Shown: positions 1 to 5,504 of the stretch, in pieces
How the letters are laid out: each line of letters begins with the position of its first letter
How positions within the stretch are numbered: the first letter of the stretch is position 1
From: Deltaproteobacteria bacterium
Lineage (GTDB): Bacteria > Desulfobacterota > Syntrophia > Syntrophales > UBA2210
Length of the DNA stretch: 7,530 nt
Reading direction: 5' to 3'
NCBI GenBank assembly: GCA_016934695.1
Contig: JAFGSH010000015.1
Span: 1-7,530 of the forward strand
Notes under the pieces: generated by a model
Seen by the model: only the letters and a program-made list of their open reading frames with translations
What the model was told of the DNA's origin: nothing
The model's database searches: none
Translations under genes and position numbers: made by a program

Positions 1-672
1 AGCTGCCAGACTCCTCCCGTCACCGACTCCTCCTCCGCCGACCACGAGCGTGTTTTCATCGGATACGGCATCGACCACGGCGGGGAACAGCACCATGGAG
101 TGGAGCGGTTCCCAGTGGGTATGAAAACCCCCTTCATGGCCTGACGCGACGATCACGTCAACACCCGCCTTCTTGGCGCGCTGAGCGGCTCTGACGGAGG
201 GAACGATGTGAACCCAGATGAATCCCGCCCCCTTGATCATGTCTTCCCACCCCATCGGATCGCCGGCGGAGGTATACATCACCTTGAGGGTCTTTTTCAT
301 TTCGGGATTCTCTTCCCGGGCCTTGATGGCGGTTTCGATCATGATTTTCGAGTACTCTTTGAGCTCCGCCGATACCATGACGTTCGGGCCGAAGACGCCG
401 CCCTTGTCTTTAACAAGACGGTGGGTTCGTTTCAGAACCGTTTCCAGCACCGTGGCCATGTCGTCGTCACGGTTCGCCTCGCCGGTGTCGCAAAAGGCGT
501 TATAAACCCAGGGCTGGTCATGCTTGTTGAAGAGACCGCTGGTGGAAAGCAATCCGAGGCACCCCGCATTGGCTGCGGCGACGCAGAGATTGTTGTTGCT
601 GAAAGGGCCCATACCCGCCTGCATAATGGGATACTTGATCCCGAGCAGATCACACAGTCTTGACTTAATCAT
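1..672 (-). CDS. Nitronate monooxygenase / FabK-superfamily FMN oxidoreductase, 3' end cut off by the window
   Basis: This is the first 224 codons of an FMN-dependent TIM-barrel enzyme of the nitronate monooxygenase (2-nitropropane dioxygenase) / enoyl-ACP reductase II superfamily. The reading frame is open from the ATG at 672 to base 1. The N-terminus carries the family signature YPIMQAGMGP (residues 14-23), where FMN-binding begins. Residues 177-184 read SGHEGGFH and align with the family motif ending in the catalytic histidine (H184 by alignment). VVGGGGVGDG (210-219) is the phosphate-binding glycine-rich loop. Family members run to about 320-370 residues, so roughly the last third lies outside. 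The start is well fixed: GGAGG at 681-685 sits eight bases upstream. It lies 219 bases downstream of the helicase gene on the same strand but has its own promoter candidate. The family includes nitronate oxidases, FabK-type reductases and many uncharacterised flavoenzymes, so the substrate cannot be assigned. Confidence 0.9.
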   Translation of the reverse strand, partial: MIKSRLCDLLGIKYPIMQAGMGPFSNNNLCVAAANAGCLGLLSTSGLFNKHDQPWVYNAFCDTGEANRDDDMATVLETVLKRTHRLVKDKGGVFGPNVMVSAELKEYSKIMIETAIKAREENPEMKKTLKVMYTSAGDPMGWEDMIKGAGFIWVHIVPSVRAAQRAKKAGVDVIVASGHEGGFHTHWEPLHSMVLFPAVVDAVSDENTLVVGGGGVGDGRSLAA

Positions 673-680
673 GAACGCTA

Positions 681-685
681 CCTCC
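681..685 (-). promoter_or_regulatory. Ribosome binding site of the FMN oxidoreductase gene
   Basis: On the minus strand GGAGG lies eight bases before the ATG at 672. This is a near-ideal Shine-Dalgarno sequence, and it fixes the start of the left-edge gene. Confidence 0.8.
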
Positions 686-699
686 GTTTTTCGTTTTTT

Positions 700-728
700 A
701 TAATGTAATTGCGGTGCAGAGACCGCAA
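700..728 (-). promoter_or_regulatory. Weak proximal promoter candidate for the FMN oxidoreductase
   Basis: Reading the minus strand, TTGCGG (728-723) is followed after 17 bases by CATTAT (705-700). The -10 matches four of six consensus bases and the -35 only three of six. It is close to the start codon, leaving a leader of about 20 bases. The distal TTGACA promoter at 821-850 looks better, so this may be a secondary start or chance. Confidence 0.25.
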
Positions 729-791
729 CCTTGCATCCGAAGTCTTCCCCTTGGCCGTAGCGGAATTCTTATGCTTCAACAACGGGTGAAA

Positions 792-813
792 CCAGGTCAC
801 TTTCTGACCCTGG
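792..813. promoter_or_regulatory. Operator-like imperfect palindrome upstream of the FMN oxidoreductase
   Basis: CCAGGTCA (792-799) and TGACCCTGG (805-813) form an inverted repeat around the five-base centre CTTTC. The inner GGTCA/TGACC arms are perfect and the outer CCA/TGG arms pair with one extra base on the right. On the minus strand it starts just downstream of the -10 of the promoter at 821-850, where a repressor would block transcription initiation. The size and symmetry suit a dimeric helix-turn-helix regulator such as TetR or GntR. The regulator itself is not in the window. Confidence 0.45.
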
Positions 814-820
814 AGCGCGC

Positions 821-850
821 TACATACAATGCAAGGATGCCGGTTGTCAA
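821..850 (-). promoter_or_regulatory. Distal promoter candidate for the FMN oxidoreductase
   Basis: On the minus strand a perfect -35 box TTGACA (850-845) is followed after 18 bases by TATGTA (826-821). The -10 is weak, and the neighbouring hexamer GTATGT would give 17-base spacing. Transcription would start near 812-815, inside the palindrome at 792-813, and give a leader of about 140 bases. The -35 begins about 40 bases downstream of the helicase stop, so the FMN enzyme can be expressed separately. I see no terminator between the helicase and this gene, so read-through is also possible. Confidence 0.4.
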
Positions 851-891
851 GTCAATATCATGGGCATCGAATCATGTAGATAAGGATTTCG

Positions 892-2979
892 TCAATCGAA
901 CACGACCGGCTCCCTGAGGATGGCCCTTCGCGCCTCGGCGGCAAGGGCCGCTGCCTGGGGATGTGTATCTTTGAGGGATGCTATCTGGTGGAGGCTGTCC
1001 GCCGTCCTCGATATCAGCATGGCAAGGTCGCCGTCCGCCATCTTTATCCGCTGAATGATGCGGTCCCACTCCACCCCCGCCGCCCAGCCGGAGATGGCCG
1101 CTGCGGCCCAGAGAGGGAAGGGGGAAGTTTCGAATCCCGCCTCCGTCATCCTCTTTGAGAGGGGTGCAACGGCCCTCGATACCCGGTCGCAGGCCTTCTT
1201 CAGCCGTTTCGGCAGCGAGCTCTTGGCTATCACGGTGGTGGAGCTCCTGTCACAGGCGAAGGTCGCGATAACGGCGGCGAGGAGGACCTCGCTGTCGCGT
1301 GGGAGGGCGTCCTCCCGTAGGCATTGCGCGATCAGAAGGGGCTGATCCAGTCTCAACTGGGAGGCCCAGGTCCCATCCTCCGTCAGGCGGTTCTGTGGGT
1401 CCACGAAACCCTCCGCCTTCAGAAAGTCCAAGTGCCGGTTAAAATCTCTCCAGAGGGTCGTCTCTCCTTGTTTTTTCCGGTGTTGATAATCCGCCAGCGA
1501 CCGTTCAAAGACGTCCCGGATCTCTTCGGGGGTGTGGGACAAGAGGAGATTGAGAACCATCGAAAAATCACTCCGCAGGCGGCTGCTTATCCGTTCCGGG
1601 TTTGCAAAGAAGAGCTTTCTGATATGATCGAGGTCCATGAATTTTCCGGGGAAGATCACCATGAAACCGATGTTGTCCTGTCCCCGCCTGCCGGCCCTCC
1701 CGGTCATCTGGTGGAAGGCGGTTGCGTCCAGGGGGATGAACTCGTGGCCGTTGAACTGATCCGAGTTGAACAGTACCACGCTCCTCGCGGGAAAGTTCAC
1801 CCCGGCGGCCACCGTGGATGTGGCGAACACCGCGTCCAGGTATCCCTTCTTCATCATGGTCTCCACGACGGACTTCCATGCCGGGAGCTGCCCCCCGTGG
1901 TGTGCTCCGACCCGTGCACGACGGAGGATCTGCAACTGTTTGTGACGTTTCAGATAGGGATGGCGGTCGAGCATGTCGCCGAGGTCCCGATCAAAGGTCC
2001 CCCCGTTCCCGCGGTCGGAAGAGAGGGCGCAGAACTCCACCGCCGCGTCGCACTCTCCCCGGGATTTGAGAAAGAAGATTGCCGGCAGCAGGTTGAAGGT
2101 ACGCATGGCTTCTATGATCCTGTCAAAGGGAGGGAGTTTTCCCCGGAACGATCTCCTGTTTCTGTTCCGCGCGCACCACGATGAAGAGACGTCGTGGAGT
2201 GCGGTGCCATCCAGGAGTGGTGATACCGTCCCCGCCGGATCGAGAAACAGGGGGTGGAGGGGAACCGGCCGATCGGTATCCTCCACGACGACGCATTCCT
2301 TCTTTCTCAGAGAGCTCAGCCATCCCGCAATCTCCCGGTTGTTTCCGACGGTGGCGGACAGGAGGAGCATATGGATCCTGACGGGGAGGTAGATCATGAT
2401 CTCCTCCCATACCACGCCACGGTCCTCATCCCCCAGAAAATGGGCCTCGTCCAGTATGACGAGATCGTAGGGGAGGTCTTCACCCCGGTGCATGGCCTCG
2501 TAGAGCTTGTTTCTCAGGATCTCCGTTGTCCCCACGATGATGGAGGCGTCGGCGTTCTCCTTGGCGTCTCCGGTAAGGATCCCGACGTTGTCATGGCCGA
2601 AGGTCTCCCCGAACTCTGTCCGTTTCGAGTTGGTGAGTGCCTTGAGTGGGGAGGCGTACCAGCATCGGCCGCCCTTCTCGTGGATCAACTGGATCGCCTT
2701 CTCGGCGATCCACGTTTTACCGGCCCCGGTCGGGGCCGTCACGAGACAATCGGCCCTCTGTATGGCCGCGAGGGCGTCGAGCTGAAAGGGATCGGGTCTG
2801 AAGGGCGCAGGGTCCGGGGTCCCGATGCGGGAGAACACCCCCTCCAGGGCGGGATCGACCCGCGGCTCCACCGCTTTCCGGCTTTTCCAGCGAGTGTGCC
2901 CGGTGTCCCCTCTCGGGCGACGGCGTGCATGCATCCTTTTCTTTGATGCGATATGGTCTTTCCGGGTATATGCTGTCAT
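892..2979 (-). CDS. Ski2-like superfamily 2 DEAH-box helicase
   Basis: This is a 695-residue ATP-dependent nucleic-acid helicase with the full Ski2-like motif set. The Q-like motif FQLDALAAI is at 65-73, Walker A APTGAGKT at 82-89, motif Ia YASPLKALTNSK at 108-119 and Ib GTTEIL at 150-155. Walker B DEAH is at 177-180, motif III SAT at 208-210, motif V STVAAGVNFPARS at 388-400, and motif VI QMTGRAGRRG at 424-433 with both arginine positions present. The C-terminal helical part (about 545-690) ends in W-x-G and DGDLAMLI (649-656) elements like the Ski2/Mtr4 C-terminal domain. The first 45 residues are rich in Lys/Arg and lack motifs, which suggests a nucleic-acid-binding tail. Eukaryotic relatives unwind RNA for the exosome and archaeal Hel308 acts on stalled forks; the bacterial role and RNA-versus-DNA choice are not settled by sequence. 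The start is uncertain: only a poor GGGAG lies upstream, and M16 is an alternative. Confidence 0.92.
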   Translation of the reverse strand: MTAYTRKDHIASKKRMHARRRPRGDTGHTRWKSRKAVEPRVDPALEGVFSRIGTPDPAPFRPDPFQLDALAAIQRADCLVTAPTGAGKTWIAEKAIQLIHEKGGRCWYASPLKALTNSKRTEFGETFGHDNVGILTGDAKENADASIIVGTTEILRNKLYEAMHRGEDLPYDLVILDEAHFLGDEDRGVVWEEIMIYLPVRIHMLLLSATVGNNREIAGWLSSLRKKECVVVEDTDRPVPLHPLFLDPAGTVSPLLDGTALHDVSSSWCARNRNRRSFRGKLPPFDRIIEAMRTFNLLPAIFFLKSRGECDAAVEFCALSSDRGNGGTFDRDLGDMLDRHPYLKRHKQLQILRRARVGAHHGGQLPAWKSVVETMMKKGYLDAVFATSTVAAGVNFPARSVVLFNSDQFNGHEFIPLDATAFHQMTGRAGRRGQDNIGFMVIFPGKFMDLDHIRKLFFANPERISSRLRSDFSMVLNLLLSHTPEEIRDVFERSLADYQHRKKQGETTLWRDFNRHLDFLKAEGFVDPQNRLTEDGTWASQLRLDQPLLIAQCLREDALPRDSEVLLAAVIATFACDRSSTTVIAKSSLPKRLKKACDRVSRAVAPLSKRMTEAGFETSPFPLWAAAAISGWAAGVEWDRIIQRIKMADGDLAMLISRTADSLHQIASLKDTHPQAAALAAEARRAILREPVVFD

Positions 2980-3018
2980 ATGGTATTCTTCGGCTCCCTG
3001 TCCGCGTCGAGCATCGTG

Positions 3019-3047
3019 TAGATATCACACTTTGATGGAGTTGTAAA
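3019..3047 (-). promoter_or_regulatory. Weak promoter candidate for the helicase
   Basis: On the minus strand TTTACA (3047-3042; five of six -35 bases) is followed after 17 bases by TATCTA (3024-3019; three of six). It would start transcription about 30-35 bases before the ATG at 2979. The -35 overlaps the T tract of the possible terminator at 3045-3079, so the two calls partly compete. Confidence 0.3.
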
Positions 3048-3079
3048 AAAACCGGCGTTGCCGTACGGAGATTACCGGC
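3045..3079 (-). terminator. Possible intrinsic terminator upstream of the helicase
   Basis: Read on the minus strand, GCCGG (3079-3075) can pair with CCGGT (3055-3051). A smaller CGGC/GCCG hairpin with loop AAC (3063-3053) lies inside. Seven T residues follow (3051-3045). No annotated minus-strand gene ends here except the tRNA, which already has a terminator 350 bases upstream. It may be a backstop that insulates the helicase, or mark the end of an unrecognised small RNA. Confidence 0.35.
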
Positions 3080-3200
3080 AGGCAGAGACGGTCAATACCT
3101 GAAATGAGCACGAAAACGAGGAGACGGACCTGATTACGGTGCTTATCGTGTCCATAATCCCATCAGAAGATCCGGAACAGTGGGCTCCCCGATCTTAGCC

Positions 3201-3256
3201 GGTTAAAATCAGAATGTTAAGGCGTAACCACTTAATATCACGGAATATAATGTATG
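3201..3256. other. AT-rich patch next to the DnaA-box-like cluster
   Basis: This short stretch is clearly richer in A and T than its surroundings. It contains two small inverted repeats, GGTTA/TAACC (3201-3205 and 3225-3229) and TTAAG/CTTAA (3217-3221 and 3231-3235). A perfect TATAAT (3246-3251) has no -35 partner at 16-18 bases on the plus strand. By position it could act as an unwinding element for the boxes at 3311-3356. That role is inferred only. Confidence 0.3.
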
Positions 3257-3310
3257 CCCATCTTGTAGGCAATCCGGTATAAAGAGGAGGTTCTAGAGCA
3301 CTTGCGCATT

Positions 3311-3356
3311 CGATCCACAAGGTTATCAACATATCTGTCAACAACTCTGTGGATTG
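3311..3356. repeat. 46-base imperfect palindrome of four DnaA-box-like 9-mers
   Basis: Two forward boxes, CGATCCACA (3311-3319) and TTATCAACA (3323-3331), are mirrored by two reverse boxes read on the minus strand, TTGTTGACA (3344-3336) and CAATCCACA (3356-3348). Against the DnaA consensus TTWTNCACA they match 7, 8, 7 and 7 of 9 positions. Sixteen of 23 positions are symmetric, and the mismatches are mostly transitions. Box starts are 12 bases apart in each half. This suits a DnaA-binding cluster or another symmetric protein-binding element. No dnaA, dnaN, gidA or rnpA is nearby, so a chromosomal origin is not established. Confidence 0.4.
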
Positions 3357-3433
3357 CCCGGTTCTCTTTTCAGTGTTGCCCGGAATCCATGACGATTTTG
3401 GTGAAAGCGTCTTGGCTTGGAGGTGAGACACGG

Positions 3434-3465
3434 GAAGGAAAGGGGCAGCCCGAACAGGGCGCCCC
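3434..3465 (-). terminator. Intrinsic terminator of tRNA-Lys
   Basis: On the minus strand, ten bases beyond the CCA end, GGGGC (3465-3461) pairs with GCCCC (3446-3442) and GCCC (3460-3457) with GGGC (3451-3448). There is one bulged T and a five-base loop TGTTC. The stem is followed by the T-rich run TTTCCTTC. The nine-pair GC stem just past a tRNA is a convincing terminator. Confidence 0.75.
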
Positions 3466-3474
3466 TCTTTGTAA

Positions 3475-3551
3475 TGGTGGGCCGTACCGGATTCGAACCG
3501 GTGACCAACTGATTAAAAGTCAGCTGCTCTGCCGGACTGAGCTAACGGCCC
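3475..3551 (-). tRNA. trnK: tRNA-Lys, anticodon UUU, with encoded CCA
   Basis: The minus strand folds into a complete cloverleaf of 74 bases plus CCA. The acceptor stem GGGCCGT/ACGGCCC is fully paired, and the D stem is GCTC/GAGC with a nine-base loop. The anticodon stem GCTGA/TCAGT (one G-T pair) holds the loop CTTTTAA with anticodon TTT (plus-strand 3515-3517). A five-base variable region is followed by the T arm ACCGG-TTCGAAT-CCGGT. The discriminator is A and CCA (3477-3475) is encoded. The sequence is intact, so it should decode AAA and AAG lysine codons. It stands alone rather than in a tRNA cluster and has its own terminator. I could not find a convincing -10/-35 pair upstream. Confidence 0.97.
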
Positions 3552-3591
3552 CTGATCCTGCTGTGATAAGCGCTGCTACCTAACAAGAAGA

Positions 3592-3621
3592 GTCTGCAAT
3601 TGCAAGCAGAAAATGGCAGAC
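3592..3621. repeat. Alternative inverted repeats between tRNA-Lys and the plus-strand operon
   Basis: GTCTGC (3592-3597) can pair either with GCAGAC (3616-3621, perfect, 18-base gap) or, one base shorter, with GCAGA (3606-3610, 8-base gap). A ten-base perfect palindrome TGCAATTGCA (3595-3604) overlaps the left arm. It sits in the divergent intergenic region just before the -35 candidate at 3625 and may be a protein site or chance. Confidence 0.25.
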
Positions 3622-3624
3622 CTG

Positions 3625-3653
3625 TTGTCAAAACGGAGACAGTGTGGTAAAGA
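3625..3653 (+). promoter_or_regulatory. Promoter candidate for the plus-strand operon
   Basis: TTGTCA (3625-3630; five of six -35 bases) is followed after exactly 17 bases by TAAAGA (3648-3653; three of six). A start near 3660 would give a leader of about 35-40 bases before the GTG at 3693. The same bases read on the minus strand give a perfect TTGACA (3631-3626) facing the tRNA, but no acceptable -10 follows it at 16-18 bases. Confidence 0.35.
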
Positions 3654-3692
3654 GTACGGCGCCGGAGCTGTGTCGTATACCTCTGTACGGAT

Positions 3693-4523
3693 GTGTCCAA
3701 TATGCACGATATACTGAGAAAAGTCCAGGTCAATATGCCCTTCCAGATGCTGGTTGATGAGTACCTTGCCGTGATCCTGGAGGAGAGGATCAACCCGGAG
3801 ATCGGCCTGGATTGCTTCGTCCTCGACCGTTTCAGCCGGAAGGAATTCTGTGAGGTGGCGGATGCCCTCCGCGGCGCGGGTCTTTCCGTGACGCTGCACG
3901 CCCCTTTCTTCGACCTCAGGCCCGGCGCCGTGGACCGGAAGGTGCGGGAGGTGACCGTGGAGCGTCTCAGGCAGGTCTTCGATCTGGTACCCTGTTTCAG
4001 GCCGCGGTCCGTGGTCTGTCACGCCGCCTTCGATGAGCGCTACTATGTCTCACACGAGGAGAAATGGCTGGAGGGCAGCAGGGATACCTGGGGCGGTTTT
4101 ATAGAGGCGGCGGCGGAGATGGGAACACAGGTGGCGATCGAGAATGTATATGAAAACAGTCCGAAGTATCTCGGTCTCCTGCTGGACACATTCCGGGGGT
4201 CGCGGAATATCTGCTTCTGTTTCGACACCGGGCACTTCAACGCGTTTTCCCGGTCGGGCCTCGAGGAGTGGATGGATGCCCTCGGTCCCCGGATCGGCCA
4301 GGTACACCTCCACGACAACCACGGCGGCGTCGACGAGCACCTGCCGGTGGGGGAGGGGACCTTCCCCTTTCAGCGGTTTTTCGGGTTGCTCCGGCAGCAG
4401 GGTGTCCGACCGATCGTGACGCTGGAGCCGCACACACAGGAAGACCTGTGGCGGACACTGGAAAACATCAGAAAGATGGGACTGGCAGACGAGGTGGATT
4501 CCTGTGCTCAGATATATCCTTAA
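3693..4523 (+). CDS. Xylose-isomerase-like TIM-barrel protein (sugar phosphate isomerase/epimerase, AP endonuclease 2 family)
   Basis: This 276-residue protein fits the single-domain xylose-isomerase-like TIM barrel that binds divalent metals. Strand-end motifs appear in barrel order: VQVNMPF (11-17), INPEIGLD (33-40), TLHAPF (67-72), VVCHAAFD (107-114), VAIENVYEN (147-155), [10 protein letters not shown] (176-185), QVHLHDNHG (203-211), HLPVGEG (216-222) and TLEPH (243-247). The likely metal ligands are E150, D178, H181, H207 and E245. The family includes sugar isomerases, epimerases and endonuclease IV. HLPVGEG resembles the sugar-isomerase side more than DNA repair, but no substrate can be named. 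The start is GTG at 3693; an ATG at 3702 with GGA ten bases upstream is an alternative. An ATG at 3735 would cut into the first strand and is unlikely. The 3' end overlaps the next gene by 20 bases, suggesting translational coupling. Confidence 0.85.
   Translation: MSNMHDILRKVQVNMPFQMLVDEYLAVILEERINPEIGLDCFVLDRFSRKEFCEVADALRGAGLSVTLHAPFFDLRPGAVDRKVREVTVERLRQVFDLVPCFRPRSVVCHAAFDERYYVSHEEKWLEGSRDTWGGFIEAAAEMGTQVAIENVYENSPKYLGLLLDTFRGSRNICFCFDTGHFNAFSRSGLEEWMDALGPRIGQVHLHDNHGGVDEHLPVGEGTFPFQRFFGLLRQQGVRPIVTLEPHTQEDLWRTLENIRKMGLADEVDSCAQIYP
4491..4498 (+). promoter_or_regulatory. Ribosome binding site inside the isomerase-like gene, fixing the GTG start of the permease
   Basis: GAGGTGGA ends five bases before the GTG at 4504, within the last codons of the upstream gene. 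It supports the GTG start and makes coupled translation of the overlapping pair likely. Confidence 0.7.
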
Positions 4524-5478
4524 ACGCCTGCTCCTGATGATTCCCCTCCTCGTGGGGATCACGATCGTCTGTTTTGTCGTGATCCACCTGGCCCCCGGTT
4601 CCCCCACCGATCTGCAGACGGACCTGAACCCGCGGGTCTCGGCGGAGGCAAAGGCGCGTCTCCAGGCGATGTATGATCTCGATAAACCGATCTATACACA
4701 GTATCTGCTGTGGGTTGGACGACTCGCCACCCTCGATCTGGGACAGTCCTTTTCCCCCGATCACCGGCCCGTCATCGACAAGATAGCGGAGAGGATACCG
4801 ATTACCATCATTATTAACGTCCTTTCGATGCTCCTGATCATCCTGGTCGCCATCCCCATCGGCGTACTCTCGGCGGTGCGTCAGGACTCCCTCTTCGACA
4901 GGATAACGGCGGTGATTGTCTTTATCGGGTTTGCCGTTCCCACCTTCTGGCTCGCCCTCCTCCTGATGATCCTGTTCGGGGTGAATCTGAGCTGGCTTCC
5001 CATATCGGGAATCCGGTCCCTGAATTACGAATATCTTTCCCCCCTCGCCGCGGTTCTTGACCTGCTGAAGCACCTGATACTGCCGGTCTTCCTCTCGGCC
5101 TTCGGAGGGCTTGCGGGACTCTCGCGCTACATGCGTTCCAACATGCTGGAGGTGATCCGGCAGGATTATATTACCACCGCCCGAGCCAAGGGGCTCAGCG
5201 AACGGGTCGTCATCTACAAGCACGCGCTCAGGAACGCGCTCCTCCCCGTCATCACGATCCTGGGACTCTCCATCCCGGGCCTGATCGGGGGGAGCGTGAT
5301 CTTCGAGACGATATTCGCCATTCCGGGAATGGGTCAGCTCTTCTACATGTCCGTTATGTCGCGGGATTACCCGGTGGTCATGGGGATCCTGTTCATCGGG
5401 GCGGTCCTGACCCTGATCGGCAATCTGGTGGCTGATGTCTCATACGCCGTGGCGGACCCGCGGATACGGGTTGCGTAA
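4504..5478 (+). CDS. dppB: ABC transporter permease, DppB/OppB family (peptide/nickel type)
   Basis: This 324-residue inner-membrane permease matches the DppB/OppB/NikB family in length and layout. An N-terminal membrane helix (about 8-30) ends in HLAPGSP (28-34), the family hallmark. A periplasmic segment (31-99) with MYDLDKP and [13 protein letters not shown] follows. Further helices lie at about 100-124, 136-158, 188-206, 247-269 and 291-313. The EAA loop that contacts the ATPase is clear at about 221-248 ([13 protein letters not shown], then HALRNALLP), and the C-terminus ends VADPRIRVA. It would pair with the following gene to form the channel for an oligopeptide, dipeptide, nickel or related substrate. 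It starts with GTG, overlapping the upstream gene by 20 bases. No binding-protein or ATPase gene is present in the window, so substrate specificity cannot be inferred. Confidence 0.93.
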   Translation: MLRYILKRLLLMIPLLVGITIVCFVVIHLAPGSPTDLQTDLNPRVSAEAKARLQAMYDLDKPIYTQYLLWVGRLATLDLGQSFSPDHRPVIDKIAERIPITIIINVLSMLLIILVAIPIGVLSAVRQDSLFDRITAVIVFIGFAVPTFWLALLLMILFGVNLSWLPISGIRSLNYEYLSPLAAVLDLLKHLILPVFLSAFGGLAGLSRYMRSNMLEVIRQDYITTARAKGLSERVVIYKHALRNALLPVITILGLSIPGLIGGSVIFETIFAIPGMGQLFYMSVMSRDYPVVMGILFIGAVLTLIGNLVADVSYAVADPRIRVA

Positions 5479-5504
5479 CGGTTCGCGGGTAAAGAAGGAA
5501 TTTC

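Larger units (their letters stand above)
2980..3474. other. Noncoding stretch between the helicase and tRNA-Lys
   Basis: I see no convincing protein gene here on either strand; the short open frames have no Shine-Dalgarno, no recognisable motif, and overlap the tRNA or its terminator. It holds, left to right, a weak helicase promoter candidate (3019-3047), a GC hairpin with seven minus-strand T residues (3045-3079), an AT-rich patch (about 3201-3256) with a perfect but unpaired TATAAT at 3246-3251, the symmetric DnaA-box-like cluster (3311-3356) and the tRNA terminator (3434-3465). Confidence 0.6.

Noticed and set aside
208..663. 151-codon open frame on the plus strand at the left end
   Set aside because: It is the complement of the FMN oxidoreductase gene, which has the family motifs and a proper Shine-Dalgarno.
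1324..2184. 286-codon open frame on the plus strand opposite the helicase
   Set aside because: The minus strand here encodes motifs V and VI of the helicase. The plus-strand translation has no family pattern and is an antisense artefact of GC-rich codons.
2254..2946. 230-codon open frame on the plus strand opposite the helicase N-terminal half
   Set aside because: It mirrors Walker A, DEAH and motif III codons on the other strand and has no recognisable domain or ribosome binding site.
3195..3431. 78-codon minus-strand frame in the noncoding gap
   Set aside because: It begins in the tail of the tRNA terminator, has no ribosome binding site, and crosses the DnaA-like cluster without any recognisable motif.
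3475..3551. tRNA-Lys as an integration (att) site for a mobile element
   Set aside because: No second copy of the tRNA 3' end and no integrase gene is visible in the window.
3302..3583. 93-codon plus-strand frame crossing the tRNA
   Set aside because: It starts with TTG and runs through the terminator and the whole tRNA-Lys gene, so it cannot be a real protein gene in this form.
4468..5223. 251-codon open frame on the minus strand opposite dppB
   Set aside because: It is highly charged with no hydrophobic core, as expected from the complement of a membrane protein gene. The DppB reading is unambiguous.
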